Part shown: piece after piece, positions 11,387 to 21,738 of the stretch
Layout: each line of letters begins with the position of its first letter
Position numbering within the stretch: the stretch's first letter is position 1
Assembly: GCF_900090045.1 (NCBI RefSeq)
Contig: NC_041786.1
Span: 997,501-1,061,500 of the forward strand
Source: Plasmodium malariae
Taxonomy: Eukaryota; Apicomplexa; Aconoidasida; Haemosporida; Plasmodiidae
Direction of reading: 5' to 3'
DNA: 64,000 nt
Made by a program: the position numbers and the translations under genes
Notes under the pieces: model-generated
What the model was told of the DNA's origin: nothing
Databases searched by the model: none
The model's input: the letters and a program-made list of their open reading frames with translations, nothing else

Positions 11387-12088
11387 GCACATACATACAC
11401 ACATACACATATGTATATGTATACCTTCACTTATTACGCACAATATATGTTATTATGTGTCCACTGCTAAAAGCGTATGGTGACAAATTGAAGTTTTGAT
11501 AGAGTTCTGTCTAAGCCTATTACGCGCTCGTTTGTAGTAAATGTGCAATGTTTATTATGTACGTGCTTATGTATATATTTATATATCTGTGGAGGTACTT
11601 ACAGGCGTACGCAACCTTATTATGTACATAACTTACCCCTCTGCTTTATACTATTTTGTTGTATTATTACTTTATTATACTACTTTGTTATATTATTTTG
11701 TTATACTATTTTGTTATATTATTTTGTTATATTACTTTATTATACTACTTTGTTATACTATTTTGTTATATTATTTTGTTATATTATTTTGTTATACTAT
11801 TTTGTTATTTCATTTCATTTTATTTTTTTTAAGGCTTTTGAAAACAGTAACGCTGACTAGGTGGGTCTGCATCGCAAGTCATCCTTTCCGCTTCACAAAA
11901 AGAAGAATTTTATTGTCGTTAAGAGAAAAAGCACACACAAAAAAATGGTTTACTCTTCCAAATTAGGCTACTACATCTGTTATATGTACGTGTAACATAC
12001 ACTTAAGCACATTTACGTACAATATATACCTTATATATATAGTAACGTATGTATTACATGCGTATAAAACAAGTATGTATTATACGTC

Positions 12089-12119
<31 letters not shown>

Positions 12120-12913
12120 GATGATTTTCAAATTCTTTATTTTTTCCAGCACTTATAAATCGTAATTGCTATTTTATATTATAATCTTTTTTGAATGTAG
12201 CAATTTTTATTTTATTTTTTGTTTTTTTGTACTACAATAATGATGCTACTTAAACGTATAATGACATTTTGCTTATATATATATATATATATTATTATAC
12301 TCTTATAACTTCTGTTTTAATTAATTTTTTTTTTTTTTTCTTTTTCAATGAAAACTTTTTAGCGCATTTTTTCTCACTGGCATGTTACTACTATGCGCTC
12401 AATTTTACATCTGCATTAATGCCGTTTCTGTGCTTATGCATACATAGATGGATAAATAATAAAGGTCTGCATAAATAGATGTACAAAATAAGTAGAATTA
12501 TCATATATATACCTATGTACGCACATATTTGTATACATATATATATATATATACCTACTTACAAATACGTGCATTGCATACATACACGAATACATTTCAT
12601 TTTGGAGTAAAACGTAAATGATGCGCTTTGCTGTTCGTCGGTATACCATTTGGCGGTGAAAAAAAAAAATAATAAAAATAATAAAAAAATAAAAAAAAAA
12701 TAAAAAAAAATAAAAAAAATAAATTATAATAAAATAAAAAGTTTTACTGTATAGTTTTACTTTATAAATACAAATACGTACATATTATTATATACGTATA
12801 TTTTGTGCGTATGTTTATTCCCCTTAATTGGGCGAAGATTTGCTTCTAAAAATGCTACAGTTAAAAAAAATAAATAAATAAAATGCCACGATCAGTTCAA
12901 TGCAATTTTGTTA

Positions 12914-13033
12914 GTACAACTCAGCAAAGTTTGGTACAACTCAGCAAAGTTTGGTACAACTCAGCAAAGTTTGGTACAACTCAGCAAAATTTGGTACAAC
13001 TCAGCAAAGTTTGGTACAAATTAGCAAAATTTA
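12914..13033. repeat. 20-bp tandem repeat
   Basis: Six 20-bp units of the form GTACAACTCAGCAAAGTTTG, with the fourth and last copies diverged. It is intergenic, with no recognised function. Confidence 0.93.
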
Positions 13034-13426
13034 ATATTTTTTTTTTATGGCTCGTTTTTCTTATTTTTTTCATTGCAATATAAATACGTGTAAAAATATA
13101 CAAAAAGATATAGCACTTATTTTATACATATACAAGTATATATAATACGTTTGCGTACATACTTATATACATATATACGAATATATTCTTATGTATGCAA
13201 AATTTTTGCTTATTTTTGCCCTATATATTTTTTAACCCAACCTACTTCGTCTTTATTCTTTGCACAACTTTTTTCCTTTTAAATTTTTAACTATACATTT
13301 ATTGTTAAAAGGGGCACGCACATATCTGTTTTTATGCAAATTCGTATAAGAGAGTAGTAACAGCAAACTAGTTAGCACGTACGTACATAAAAACTTATCA
13401 ACGCCTTTATGCGTTTATACATGTAT

Positions 13427-13565
13427 ACGTTTATGCACGTTTACATTTATGCATGTTTACGTTTATTCATGTTTACGTTTATGCATGTTTACATTTATGC
13501 ATGTTTACATTTATGCATGTTTACATTTATGCATGTTTACGTTTATGCATGTTTACGTTTATACG
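13427..13565. repeat. 16-bp tandem repeat
   Basis: Irregular array of 16-bp units based on ATGTTTACRTTTATGC, upstream of the helicase gene. The spurious open frame across it repeats every 16 residues, as expected of a 16-bp unit. Confidence 0.88.
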
Positions 13566-14625
13566 CGTAATGCATGTGCATACCTGTTTAATACAGAAAT
13601 AAAGTATACAAACATTGAAGTACCAATTTGGCGGCAAAAAATTTGAATATTATTTAAAAAAATATATTAACGCATAATGATATAACGTATTTTCAAAAAA
13701 ATCGTGTCGTCCTGTTGAACCAAAAATTTTCGTAGTTATATATTACACTGTTAAAGCTAAAAAAGGGGAATAATAAAAAGGAAAAAAAAAAAAAAAAAAA
13801 AGCAAAGAAAAAATAGTGGTTTTCAAAAAGTTTACGTCTCTTAATCATTTTAGTCTTTATGAAAAAGAAAATAAATGGTTATTACGTTAATAAAATATTA
13901 TGACCCCCACTGATAACCACGCATGAACGTGCTCTTATATTTCTCGGCATGCCCATAGATATATATATATATATATAATACACAACGTGGTTAATGCCGA
14001 ACGGAAGCCCCCCTTTTAACAGAACTATTGAACATATCTTATGTGTAAAATTAGAAGGGAAAAGTTTTAGAGGACTACTTACACATTAGCAGCCGCCTTG
14101 TTATTTTTCCTCGGTACATGGTTACTATCCCATTTATGATAATATTATTTCGTTGATAGAGTTAAATTTTCGTAGTACACTGTTGAAACGTAAAGAAAAG
14201 CTTGAGTGAGTTGTGCTTGTAAATAGTCGAGGTGTAACCTACTGCTCTTTCGTGTGAAATGCTTGCATGAATAATATAACGAGCTAGATATACCTCCAAA
14301 AGATCTCTTATTGGACATGTACCATACGTACATATGTGTACATATATACGCATATGTATATATTATTATTTTATTATTTTTTTTTTCATGGTTTTGTTTT
14401 TGCTTTGCTCATTTAGCATATATTTAACCGAAATAAGTTCAAGTTAAATTTTGATGAGTACGTTTGAACGTCTATAAGTTGCAGTTGTAGTGGTAGTGCT
14501 ATTCCACTCGGGCGTTTGCTCCCATTCTATGCCATTCGCTTCTTTTCTTTCTTTCGTTTCTTTTTTTTTTTTTTCTGCCCTTTTATTTATTCCAAGCCAC
14601 GTGAACGTTTCCCCCATAGCTACCA

Positions 14626-16110
14626 ATGAAGGTGTGTTACTCAATGCGCAAAGGCCCGTTGTCTAGGATTTCTAAATTATGGAAGCTGTTTTACATAAGG
14701 AAGTATTTGAATAAAAAGTATAAGGAAAGGGAAAGAAGGAAAAAAAAAGAGGAAAGTTATGAGCGTAATAAAGGTGAGAAGAGTGTTAAGAGCAAGTGGA
14801 ATGAGGAGAAGGGGAATGCGTCAATTCGGGGTAACAATATGGTAACGTTCGAAAGTTTAGGAGTAGAAGAATGGTTGATAAAGATAAGTAAGAGCGTACA
14901 TATAGTACATCCGACCAAAATTCAACGCTTATGTTTGCCTCTTATCATTGAAGGTAAAAATGTAATTGGTTCGTCTGAAACTGGTACAGGTAAAACGATA
15001 TGCTATTGTTGGAGTATTTTACAAGAATTAAATAAAAATTTTTTTGCAGTTTTTGCGTTAATATTAGTACCAACAAGAGAGTTAGTATTTCAAATAGTTG
15101 AGCAATTTCATTTATATGGGACGAAAATAGGTGTTAAGGTATTGTCATGCATTGGAGGTTTTTCTCTAATAGAACAAAGAAGTATATTGTTAAGTAAACC
15201 ACATATTGTTGTTGGTACCCCAGGTAGAGTAAGTGACCTATTATATAACTGTGAGGATATAATAAAATGTTTTAAAAGGTTACGATATATTGTTTTGGAT
15301 GAAGCGGATTTACTTTTGCAAAAGTGTTTTGAAAGTAAATTAAAAATTATTCTTGATAGTATTCCTAAAAGTAGTAATAATAGCGAAAGGAAAACTTTAT
15401 TTTTTAGCTCAACTATTACTGATGCTTTACATTACATAAAGGAAGGTTTTCCAAATGATAACCTTCTCCTCGTTAATGCAAATAAAAAGCAAAAACCAGT
15501 GAAAAATTTAGATCAACGTTATATATATATTGATGACATAGCACAAATAACTTATTTAGTATATATTTTAAAAAATAAATTAACCGATCAATCTGGAATT
15601 ATATTTACAGCCAATAGTTATAAATGTGAACTGATATACACAGTTCTAAATATGTTAAATCATTTCTCCGTCGAATGCTTACACTCATCCAAAGAACAAA
15701 AAAAAAGAATGTCATCCTTATCAAAATTTAAAAACGGGATGTGCAAAATTTTAGTAGCAACAGATATAATTAGCAGAGGAATAGATATACCCAAAATTTC
15801 TTTTGTAATAAATTTTGATTTCCCGAATGATACGGTTAAGTATATACATAGAGTAGGTAGAACTGCCAGAGCAGACAGAAAAGGGCTAGCCATATCATTT
15901 ATCGACAAAAAAGATATAAAATCCTTTAACGAGGTTAAAAAAATTATGAAACATAAGTTAAAGCCTTATGTATTGAACAAAGCACTTGTTCTTAAACATA
16001 TGTTCAAAATTGGAAGAGTCATAAAAAAAGCAGAAATGCAACTAGAAGAACAGAAAGATGTTAAAAAGGAAAATGAAAAATTGAAACAGTTCATTTATCT
16101 TAACGAGTGA
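14626..16110 (+). CDS. DEAD-box ATP-dependent RNA helicase, DBP8/DDX49-like
   Basis: Probable nucleolar RNA helicase for 18S rRNA/small-subunit processing, the role of yeast Dbp8 and human DDX49. The 494-aa single exon has a basic N-terminus (about 1-72) and then the full helicase core: F-x-x-L-G and PTKIQ (Q motif, 96-100), SSETGTGKT (I, 116-124), PTREL (Ia, 149-153), TPGR (Ib, 198-201), DEAD (II, 225-228), SST rather than SAT (III, 261-263), ATDIISRGIDIP (V) and HRVGRTAR (VI, 408-415). The DBP8/DDX49 assignment rests on family-specific strings outside the motifs: GVEEWL, LVPTRELVFQIVEQF, LDQRYIYI and the ending IKKAEMQLEE. The SST variant of motif III occurs in other helicases and need not mean loss of activity. 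Confidence 0.93.
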   Translation: MKVCYSMRKGPLSRISKLWKLFYIRKYLNKKYKERERRKKKEESYERNKGEKSVKSKWNEEKGNASIRGNNMVTFESLGVEEWLIKISKSVHIVHPTKIQRLCLPLIIEGKNVIGSSETGTGKTICYCWSILQELNKNFFAVFALILVPTRELVFQIVEQFHLYGTKIGVKVLSCIGGFSLIEQRSILLSKPHIVVGTPGRVSDLLYNCEDIIKCFKRLRYIVLDEADLLLQKCFESKLKIILDSIPKSSNNSERKTLFFSSTITDALHYIKEGFPNDNLLLVNANKKQKPVKNLDQRYIYIDDIAQITYLVYILKNKLTDQSGIIFTANSYKCELIYTVLNMLNHFSVECLHSSKEQKKRMSSLSKFKNGMCKILVATDIISRGIDIPKISFVINFDFPNDTVKYIHRVGRTARADRKGLAISFIDKKDIKSFNEVKKIMKHKLKPYVLNKALVLKHMFKIGRVIKKAEMQLEEQKDVKKENEKLKQFIYLNE

Positions 16111-16475
16111 TAACACAATGCGGGAGATATTTTTTAATCAGTTACGTAAAATTTACAAATGCAGCAAGTTAAAAAAAAAAAAAAAAAAAATTTGGCTGTT
16201 TTACATGAACAGTTCATAAAAAGGATTATCTATTTTAAAAAAGAAAATTGTTTCCCATTCGATGAATAGTAGGCAGATACTATTTGTGCCTTTATGTGTT
16301 ACGACATAAGAGCGAATATTTTTGTCCTTCTCTATAAACCTGTTTTACACCCCTTTTGTTTTATTGGTATGTCATGCCATTATAGTGTATTTTCTTGCTT
16401 GTGGTTTTATTATACAATTTCATGCACACGTGAATATGTTTATATTTTTTTATACCCCTCGCAGAAGAACATACG

Positions 16476-16510
<35 letters not shown>

Positions 16511-16692
16511 CAGCTTTTAAAAACATAACTCTGTTGACGTGTAGTTTATTTTTCACTATTCATTCGTATGCGATGTGTGCAATTTTTCGTTAGATGTTCG
16601 TAAAAAATGTTTTAGTATATTTTTATGTGAACCGTTAATTTGTTTTTTTTTTGTTAATATGGGCATAAGCATTCACGTATTCAAGCGTGCGC

Positions 16693-16723
<31 letters not shown>

Positions 16724-17996
16724 CATAAGTATATATATACAATGAGCTTGTGCTAACACTAACTAAATCCACGTATATCACCCATTTCAGTGGACGTAAA
16801 AGTTTTATCACATCATTCGGATTAGTATAGCAAAGTCGTAGTAATTGTTTTTTTTTTTTTTTTTTGATTAAATTCAAGGTTGGTATGTCAGCACTTTAGT
16901 ATGTCCTTATTTTCGTCGAACAAATGTGAATTACGGAATAAGCGCGGAGTGATAAAAAGAAAAGAAAAATAGAGAGAATTGGCGTATTAAAAGGTACAAT
17001 CTCCTCACTTCTTTAGTGGTACATTAATCAAAAAAAAGCCTACTTAAGTGTTAGATATAGTGATACTTATTTTTCTGTTCAGTTAAACAGTTTGAATTCT
17101 TAAAGGTAGGGAAACATAGAGGGCGACAGGAAATTCGTTCGTTTGTTAAGTTGTTAGTCTGATTATTTGTTTTTTTTTTTTTTTTTTTATTTTTTTTTTT
17201 TTTCTTCGGCAAGATTTCTATTACATAAGGGGAGAAAAAAAAGGATAGGACTGAAAAATTTGTAAAAAAAAACTTTGCCATATATTAGTCTCAATTTTGC
17301 GCGCCACTCCTTTTTCACTCATTCAGCTATGTATAAAATAAATAGTTAAAACATAGATGTACATATATATATATATACAATATACGCATGCGCCTATTTT
17401 ATTTTATTTTTTTTTTTTCGCATTTTTCGCGTTTACTTTTAATTTAGAGTTTTGAATTCCCATTTTTAATGTTCATTAATTTTGGATTTTTTCCATTTTG
17501 CTTTAAAAAAAAATAGCACATGTTCGTTTTGATGAAACGGTATATTCCTTTATGGGAGTTCCTTTAATCATGTATTATATAAATGTACACCTGACCTGAA
17601 ATAATTAAGGACGCCAAGAACATGTGTGAAGCGAACTTCATGTAATGCGCATAATGCGTTAGGTTTTTAACTATATGCGTGAAACGTTCTCAGTGGTACC
17701 CTCGATATACGCATAATACATCTTTATATGTGTATGTATGTATGTATGCATGTATGTATATGTGTATGTATGTATGTATGTATATGTGTATGTATGTATG
17801 TATATGTGTATGTATGTATGTATATGTGTATGTATGTATGTACATACGCATATATATGTATGCATTTAGTGTATCTCTTTATTTTTTTTTAAATATATTA
17901 AGTCCATTTTTCAATACGGCAAAAGTATTTTTACCGTTTTCAGAAAATTCTCACACAAACTGAAAAAACGTGCATGCGACTCAACCGGATTAAATG

Positions 17997-18031
<35 letters not shown>

Positions 18032-18062
18032 TTTTTTTTTTTCCTTTTCATTTCTTTTGTAC
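16111..18062. other. Intergenic region, helicase / APN1
   Basis: Two genes face the same way. It contains poly-A at about 16170 and poly-T at about 16480-16507, (AT)n at about 16697-16722, poly-T at 17170-17203, and a TATG-type array at about 17730-17840. A perfect 13-bp palindrome, ATGAACAGTTCAT, lies at 16205-16217, 95 bp after the helicase stop. No gene seen. Confidence 0.7.
16205..16217. repeat. 13-bp intergenic palindrome ATGAACAGTTCAT
   Basis: Perfect inverted repeat around a central A, 95 bp after the helicase stop codon. One of several related elements in the window (see findings). Confidence 0.85.
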
Positions 18063-19586
18063 ATGCTACTACATAGTATATGCAGAGATATTATCGTTAC
18101 ATCTTGTCTTGGGTTCATAAAAAATAAGAACTGCATAAGTAATAACCTAAAATTTATTCGTCCATTTGGGAGAGCATATTTCGAAGGTAATAATTACTTA
18201 CTTGGTCATTATTGGGATAGAATACCTAGTAGCTTATTGGTAAAAATAGATAGACGAAGAAGAAGGTACATCACTGTGGGTAGTTACCAAGTGCGAGCTA
18301 AAAAAGAAGCTAGTAGAGTTGAAAAGAATCATCAAGATAAGAGAAAAAAAATGACCGAAGAGGAGACGACTATTCTACCGGATGAGCAGAAATGCTCCGA
18401 AAGGGGTATAGTACCCGCAATGAAAAAAGAAACATCGGCAGGTATAGCAAACGGCTTGAACGGAAAAGAAGAAAGAAGAGTAAAAGATGAAAGGGATGTA
18501 AAAGAACCGAACGGTGATAGGAATGAAAAAGCAGTTTTGAAGAAGAAGATAGACAAAAGCGCCAAACAGATGAAGGGGAAAAAAGAAGTAAAGAAGAAAG
18601 GAACAGCTAAAGAGGGAGTGGTAAAGAGTAGTATATCACTGTCATATGCACCTATCCCAAAAAACATTGAACAGAGATGGCATGATTTCAATAAAATAAG
18701 AGAATATGCAAAAATTACGAATGTTTATTTAGGAGCACATATATCAGCTTCAGGAGGAGTACAAAATGCTCCAATTAATTCTTTTAATATTTCAGGTTTA
18801 GCTTTTGCATTATTTTTAAAAAATCAGAGAAAATGGGACAGTGCTCCTTTAACATCTGATAATATAAAGTTGTTTGAAGAAAATTGTAATAAGTACGATT
18901 TGGATAAAAATTTTATTCTACCACATGGATCATACCTTATTAATTTAGCTAATCCTGATAAGGAGAAAAGAGAAAAATCGTATATGTCCTTTTTAGATGA
19001 TATAAAAAGGTGTGAGCAGTTAAAAATAAAATTGTATAATTTTCATCCCGGTTCAACAGTAGGACAATGTTCACTAGAGGAAGGAATAAAAAACATTGCT
19101 GATTGTATTAACAGAGCACACCAAGAAACATCTGGTGTTATAATTATATTGGAAAATTCGGCTGGACAACGAAATTCAGTTGGATCAAAATTTGAACATC
19201 TACGAGATATCATTTTACAAATTAAAGATAAAGAAAGGATTGGAGTCTGCTTAGATACCTGTCACACATTTGCAGCAGGGTATGATATAAAAACATATGA
19301 TAATTTTAATAAAGTCATGGAACAATTTGACAAAATCGTTAATGCAAAATATTTAAAGGCTGTTCATTTAAATGATTCCAAATCTGATATTGGGTCTGGT
19401 TTAGATAGACATGAAAATATTGGCAAAGGAAAATTAACACTCGATACATTTAAGTATATTATGACCTCCAAGTATTTTAAAAACATACCTATAATTCTTG
19501 AAACACCAGATTTAACTAATGATGAGTCGGTTTATAAATACGAGATCGAGTATTTGTACAAACTGGGATTGAAGCAGCAGGAGTAA
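18063..19586 (+). CDS. APN1: AP endonuclease, endonuclease IV family (APN1)
   Basis: Base-excision repair enzyme that cuts DNA 5' to abasic sites using three metal ions. The catalytic TIM barrel fills the C-terminal 290 residues and keeps the metal-site signatures: [65 protein letters not shown] and IILETP. The N-terminal about 200 residues are a Plasmodium-type extension: about 60 residues of mixed hydrophobic/basic leader, then a Lys/Glu-rich linker. The open frame reaches up to 17994, but those 23 codons only translate a poly-T tract, so I start at the ATG at 18063 (507 aa). Organellar localisation has been reported for the P. falciparum protein; the leader here is consistent with targeting but not decisive. 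Confidence 0.93.
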   Translation: MLLHSICRDIIVTSCLGFIKNKNCISNNLKFIRPFGRAYFEGNNYLLGHYWDRIPSSLLVKIDRRRRRYITVGSYQVRAKKEASRVEKNHQDKRKKMTEEETTILPDEQKCSERGIVPAMKKETSAGIANGLNGKEERRVKDERDVKEPNGDRNEKAVLKKKIDKSAKQMKGKKEVKKKGTAKEGVVKSSISLSYAPIPKNIEQRWHDFNKIREYAKITNVYLGAHISASGGVQNAPINSFNISGLAFALFLKNQRKWDSAPLTSDNIKLFEENCNKYDLDKNFILPHGSYLINLANPDKEKREKSYMSFLDDIKRCEQLKIKLYNFHPGSTVGQCSLEEGIKNIADCINRAHQETSGVIIILENSAGQRNSVGSKFEHLRDIILQIKDKERIGVCLDTCHTFAAGYDIKTYDNFNKVMEQFDKIVNAKYLKAVHLNDSKSDIGSGLDRHENIGKGKLTLDTFKYIMTSKYFKNIPIILETPDLTNDESVYKYEIEYLYKLGLKQQE

Positions 19587-19651
19587 TACACTCAGTTGTT
19601 TAGGGGGGCACTGGTGAGCGGCATATTACAGCTGAGGGGGCATATACTATG

Positions 19652-19686
<35 letters not shown>

Positions 19687-20138
19687 CCATTTATTATTCC
19701 GAAGTTTATCACTCCCATTTTTATAATCCATTTTTTCCCAATTTATTTTCCTTTTTTTCACATTTTTTCTTTTTTTTAATTTTTTCCATTTTTTCCATTT
19801 TTTCCATTTTTCTGTTATTCCATTTTTCCATTTTTTTTTTTTTCTTTTTTTATGTCAAAAGAGATAAATACAATTTTTAAAAAGATGATCGGCAAAGTAC
19901 GGCAGAAACGTATGAATTTCAGTTCTAACTGTGTACACGGGTTGTGTTAAAACATGAACAGGTACAAAGAGGCGAATATTTCGCGGTAAGCTACAGCGTT
20001 ATGGTTAGTATCATCGTTTACTTGCATGGTTTAGTAGCATCATTTCACCAAACCACTATGTCCATATGTGCCCAACACCGTGCAGAGAGCAAATACATAG
20101 GATCTTATGCCATCTAGATATCCCCATTTCACATTGAT
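19587..20138. other. Convergent intergenic region, APN1 / SFM1-like
   Basis: Poly-T at 19653-19681 is followed by T-rich sequence with short TTTTTCCA repeats at about 19775-19835, then ordinary 3' flanking sequence. No gene seen. Confidence 0.75.
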
Positions 20139-20780
20139 TCAAAAAACAGACATATCTACATCATCGTATTGTTGATCACCTAACCTTATTAAATAGTCTT
20201 TAAAATTTCTTGGTAGCACAGGAACAGTCTTATCGCTTTCACATTTTGTGTAGTAATACATCGAAACAAAACGAAAAGGAAGCATTATTGACTCTTTATT
20301 ATTCCGTAGAACAACTTCTGGATTATCAACAAATGGGATATCTTCTAACTCGACTTTATCATTTAAAATAATATAACACACAAGTACCGCTGTATTTGTA
20401 GTCATCTGCATATTACCTAAGTTTCTCGATAAAGGGAAATTTAATTTCCTTAATTCGGATGTTCTATCATCTGATGGAACATTTCCTAGAATACCTCCAA
20501 ATAATAAAAAGTTTATTTTATCTTTATCTTCACATTTTAATATATCTTTTGCTTTCATATCGAGTAAACACACTTTATTCCAATCAAATAGATGCCTTAA
20601 CTCACGTATAGGCTTTTCATAACACGTCGGTTTGTGTACGCTTGATATATCACTAAACTGTTTGTCGAATTTTGTAAATATTGCATTTTCATCCTTAATT
20701 ATTTCACATATATGTATGTACTCAAGCGCGCACCATTCCTCCAACTCGTCCAGGTGTTCCACAATGTACTTAGTCTGCAT
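20139..20780 (-). CDS. SFM1-type SPOUT methyltransferase (DUF431 family)
   Basis: The 213-aa single-exon protein matches the family of yeast Sfm1 (YOR021C), a SPOUT-fold SAM-dependent enzyme that methylates an arginine of ribosomal protein uS3; older annotation calls the family predicted RNA methyltransferase. Diagnostic strings are YIVEHLDELEEWCALEYIHI at the N-terminus, KVCLLDMKA, the cofactor-site region FLLFGGILGNVPSDDRTSELR, NLGNMQMTTNTAV, EDIPFVDNPEVVL, MLPFRFV and PVLPRNFKDYL. Length and motif order agree with the family. The uS3 substrate is inferred from yeast, not visible here. Confidence 0.88.
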   Translation of the reverse strand: MQTKYIVEHLDELEEWCALEYIHICEIIKDENAIFTKFDKQFSDISSVHKPTCYEKPIRELRHLFDWNKVCLLDMKAKDILKCEDKDKINFLLFGGILGNVPSDDRTSELRKLNFPLSRNLGNMQMTTNTAVLVCYIILNDKVELEDIPFVDNPEVVLRNNKESIMLPFRFVSMYYYTKCESDKTVPVLPRNFKDYLIRLGDQQYDDVDMSVF

Positions 20781-20871
20781 TTATACCGCACTCACGTGTA
20801 TGCATACGGCTGTTTATCGTGTTCGTAACGTATGAGTATGTACACGTAAACACATTTATATATGTGTATAC

Positions 20872-20931
<60 letters not shown>

Positions 20932-21221
20932 TCCCGTTTTTGTTCATATGAATTTGTGCAATTTTATTTATTTCTCAAGAATTTTTTTTTCTTTTCACGT
21001 TGGAAATTTTTTTCCTGAACTGTTCAGAATTTTTTCATATTTTCTTGCTTGCTTTTGCAGTAATATAATCGCGGTTTTTTTTACTTTTTCGCCTTTTACT
21101 CCTGCTTTGTTAAATTTACCTCTCCTACTTTTTTACTTTTACTTTTTTATTTTATTTTATTTTTTTTGTAAAAGGGAGCAATTTAAAAGGTTTGCCGCTT
21201 ATCAAATGTCGCATTTTTAAG

Positions 21222-21289
<68 letters not shown>

Positions 21290-21738
21290 CATACATACGT
21301 ATTACATACAAACATACATAGTACATACATACATACATACGTACATACGTACATACGCTCATATTTTAAAATGCCTGAAATGAGGACGTTGATCAAAATT
21401 TAGGCAAATCATTAATAGTAACGTAAAAAAACAAAAACAAAAACAAAAAGCTCATCGGGGGAAATTTGAAAAATAGCATTTTCCATATGTCATGATTTGC
21501 TCCTACATATATATCATAATGAGAATAAGAGTAAATATGTAAAAATATGCGATATGACGTACGTAGGTATACTATGTAAATACATATGGAAGTATGTATG
21601 TAATGTTTGGCAGTATTCGTTTTTGGCAATTTCATTATTTATTTTATTTTTTTTTTTTATCCTTTATTTCAATTTTATTTAATCCCTGCAAGTTACTGAT
21701 TCCCTTTTGTGCAAATAACCACCACTGCTTTGTTTTAA
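20781..21738. other. Divergent intergenic region, SFM1-like (-) / nucleotidyltransferase (+)
   Basis: Contains two long (TA)n tracts (about 20878-20930 and 21239-21285), the second followed by CATA repeats, plus poly-T and poly-A runs. A 13-bp palindrome CTGAACTGTTCAG sits at 21015-21027 beside a T-rich tract. No gene seen. Confidence 0.75.
21015..21027. repeat. 13-bp intergenic palindrome CTGAACTGTTCAG
   Basis: Perfect inverted repeat beside a T-rich tract in the divergent promoter region of the SFM1-like and nucleotidyltransferase genes. Confidence 0.85.

Larger units (their letters stand above)
11227..14625. other. Divergent intergenic region, eIF6 (-) / helicase (+)
   Basis: A 3.4 kb region holding both promoters and a series of tandem arrays: the 14-bp array, a T-rich array of TTATACTATTTTG-type units at about 11640-11805, a 20-bp array at 12914-13033, and a 16-bp array at about 13427-13565. 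Poly-A runs occur at about 12090 and 13785. One 12-codon minus-strand stretch (14119-14083) ends in a good GTAAGT donor but has no convincing partner exon. No gene is called. Confidence 0.6.

Noticed and set aside
17994..18062. Upstream 23 codons of APN1
   Set aside because: Encode a poly-Phe run from a poly-T tract.
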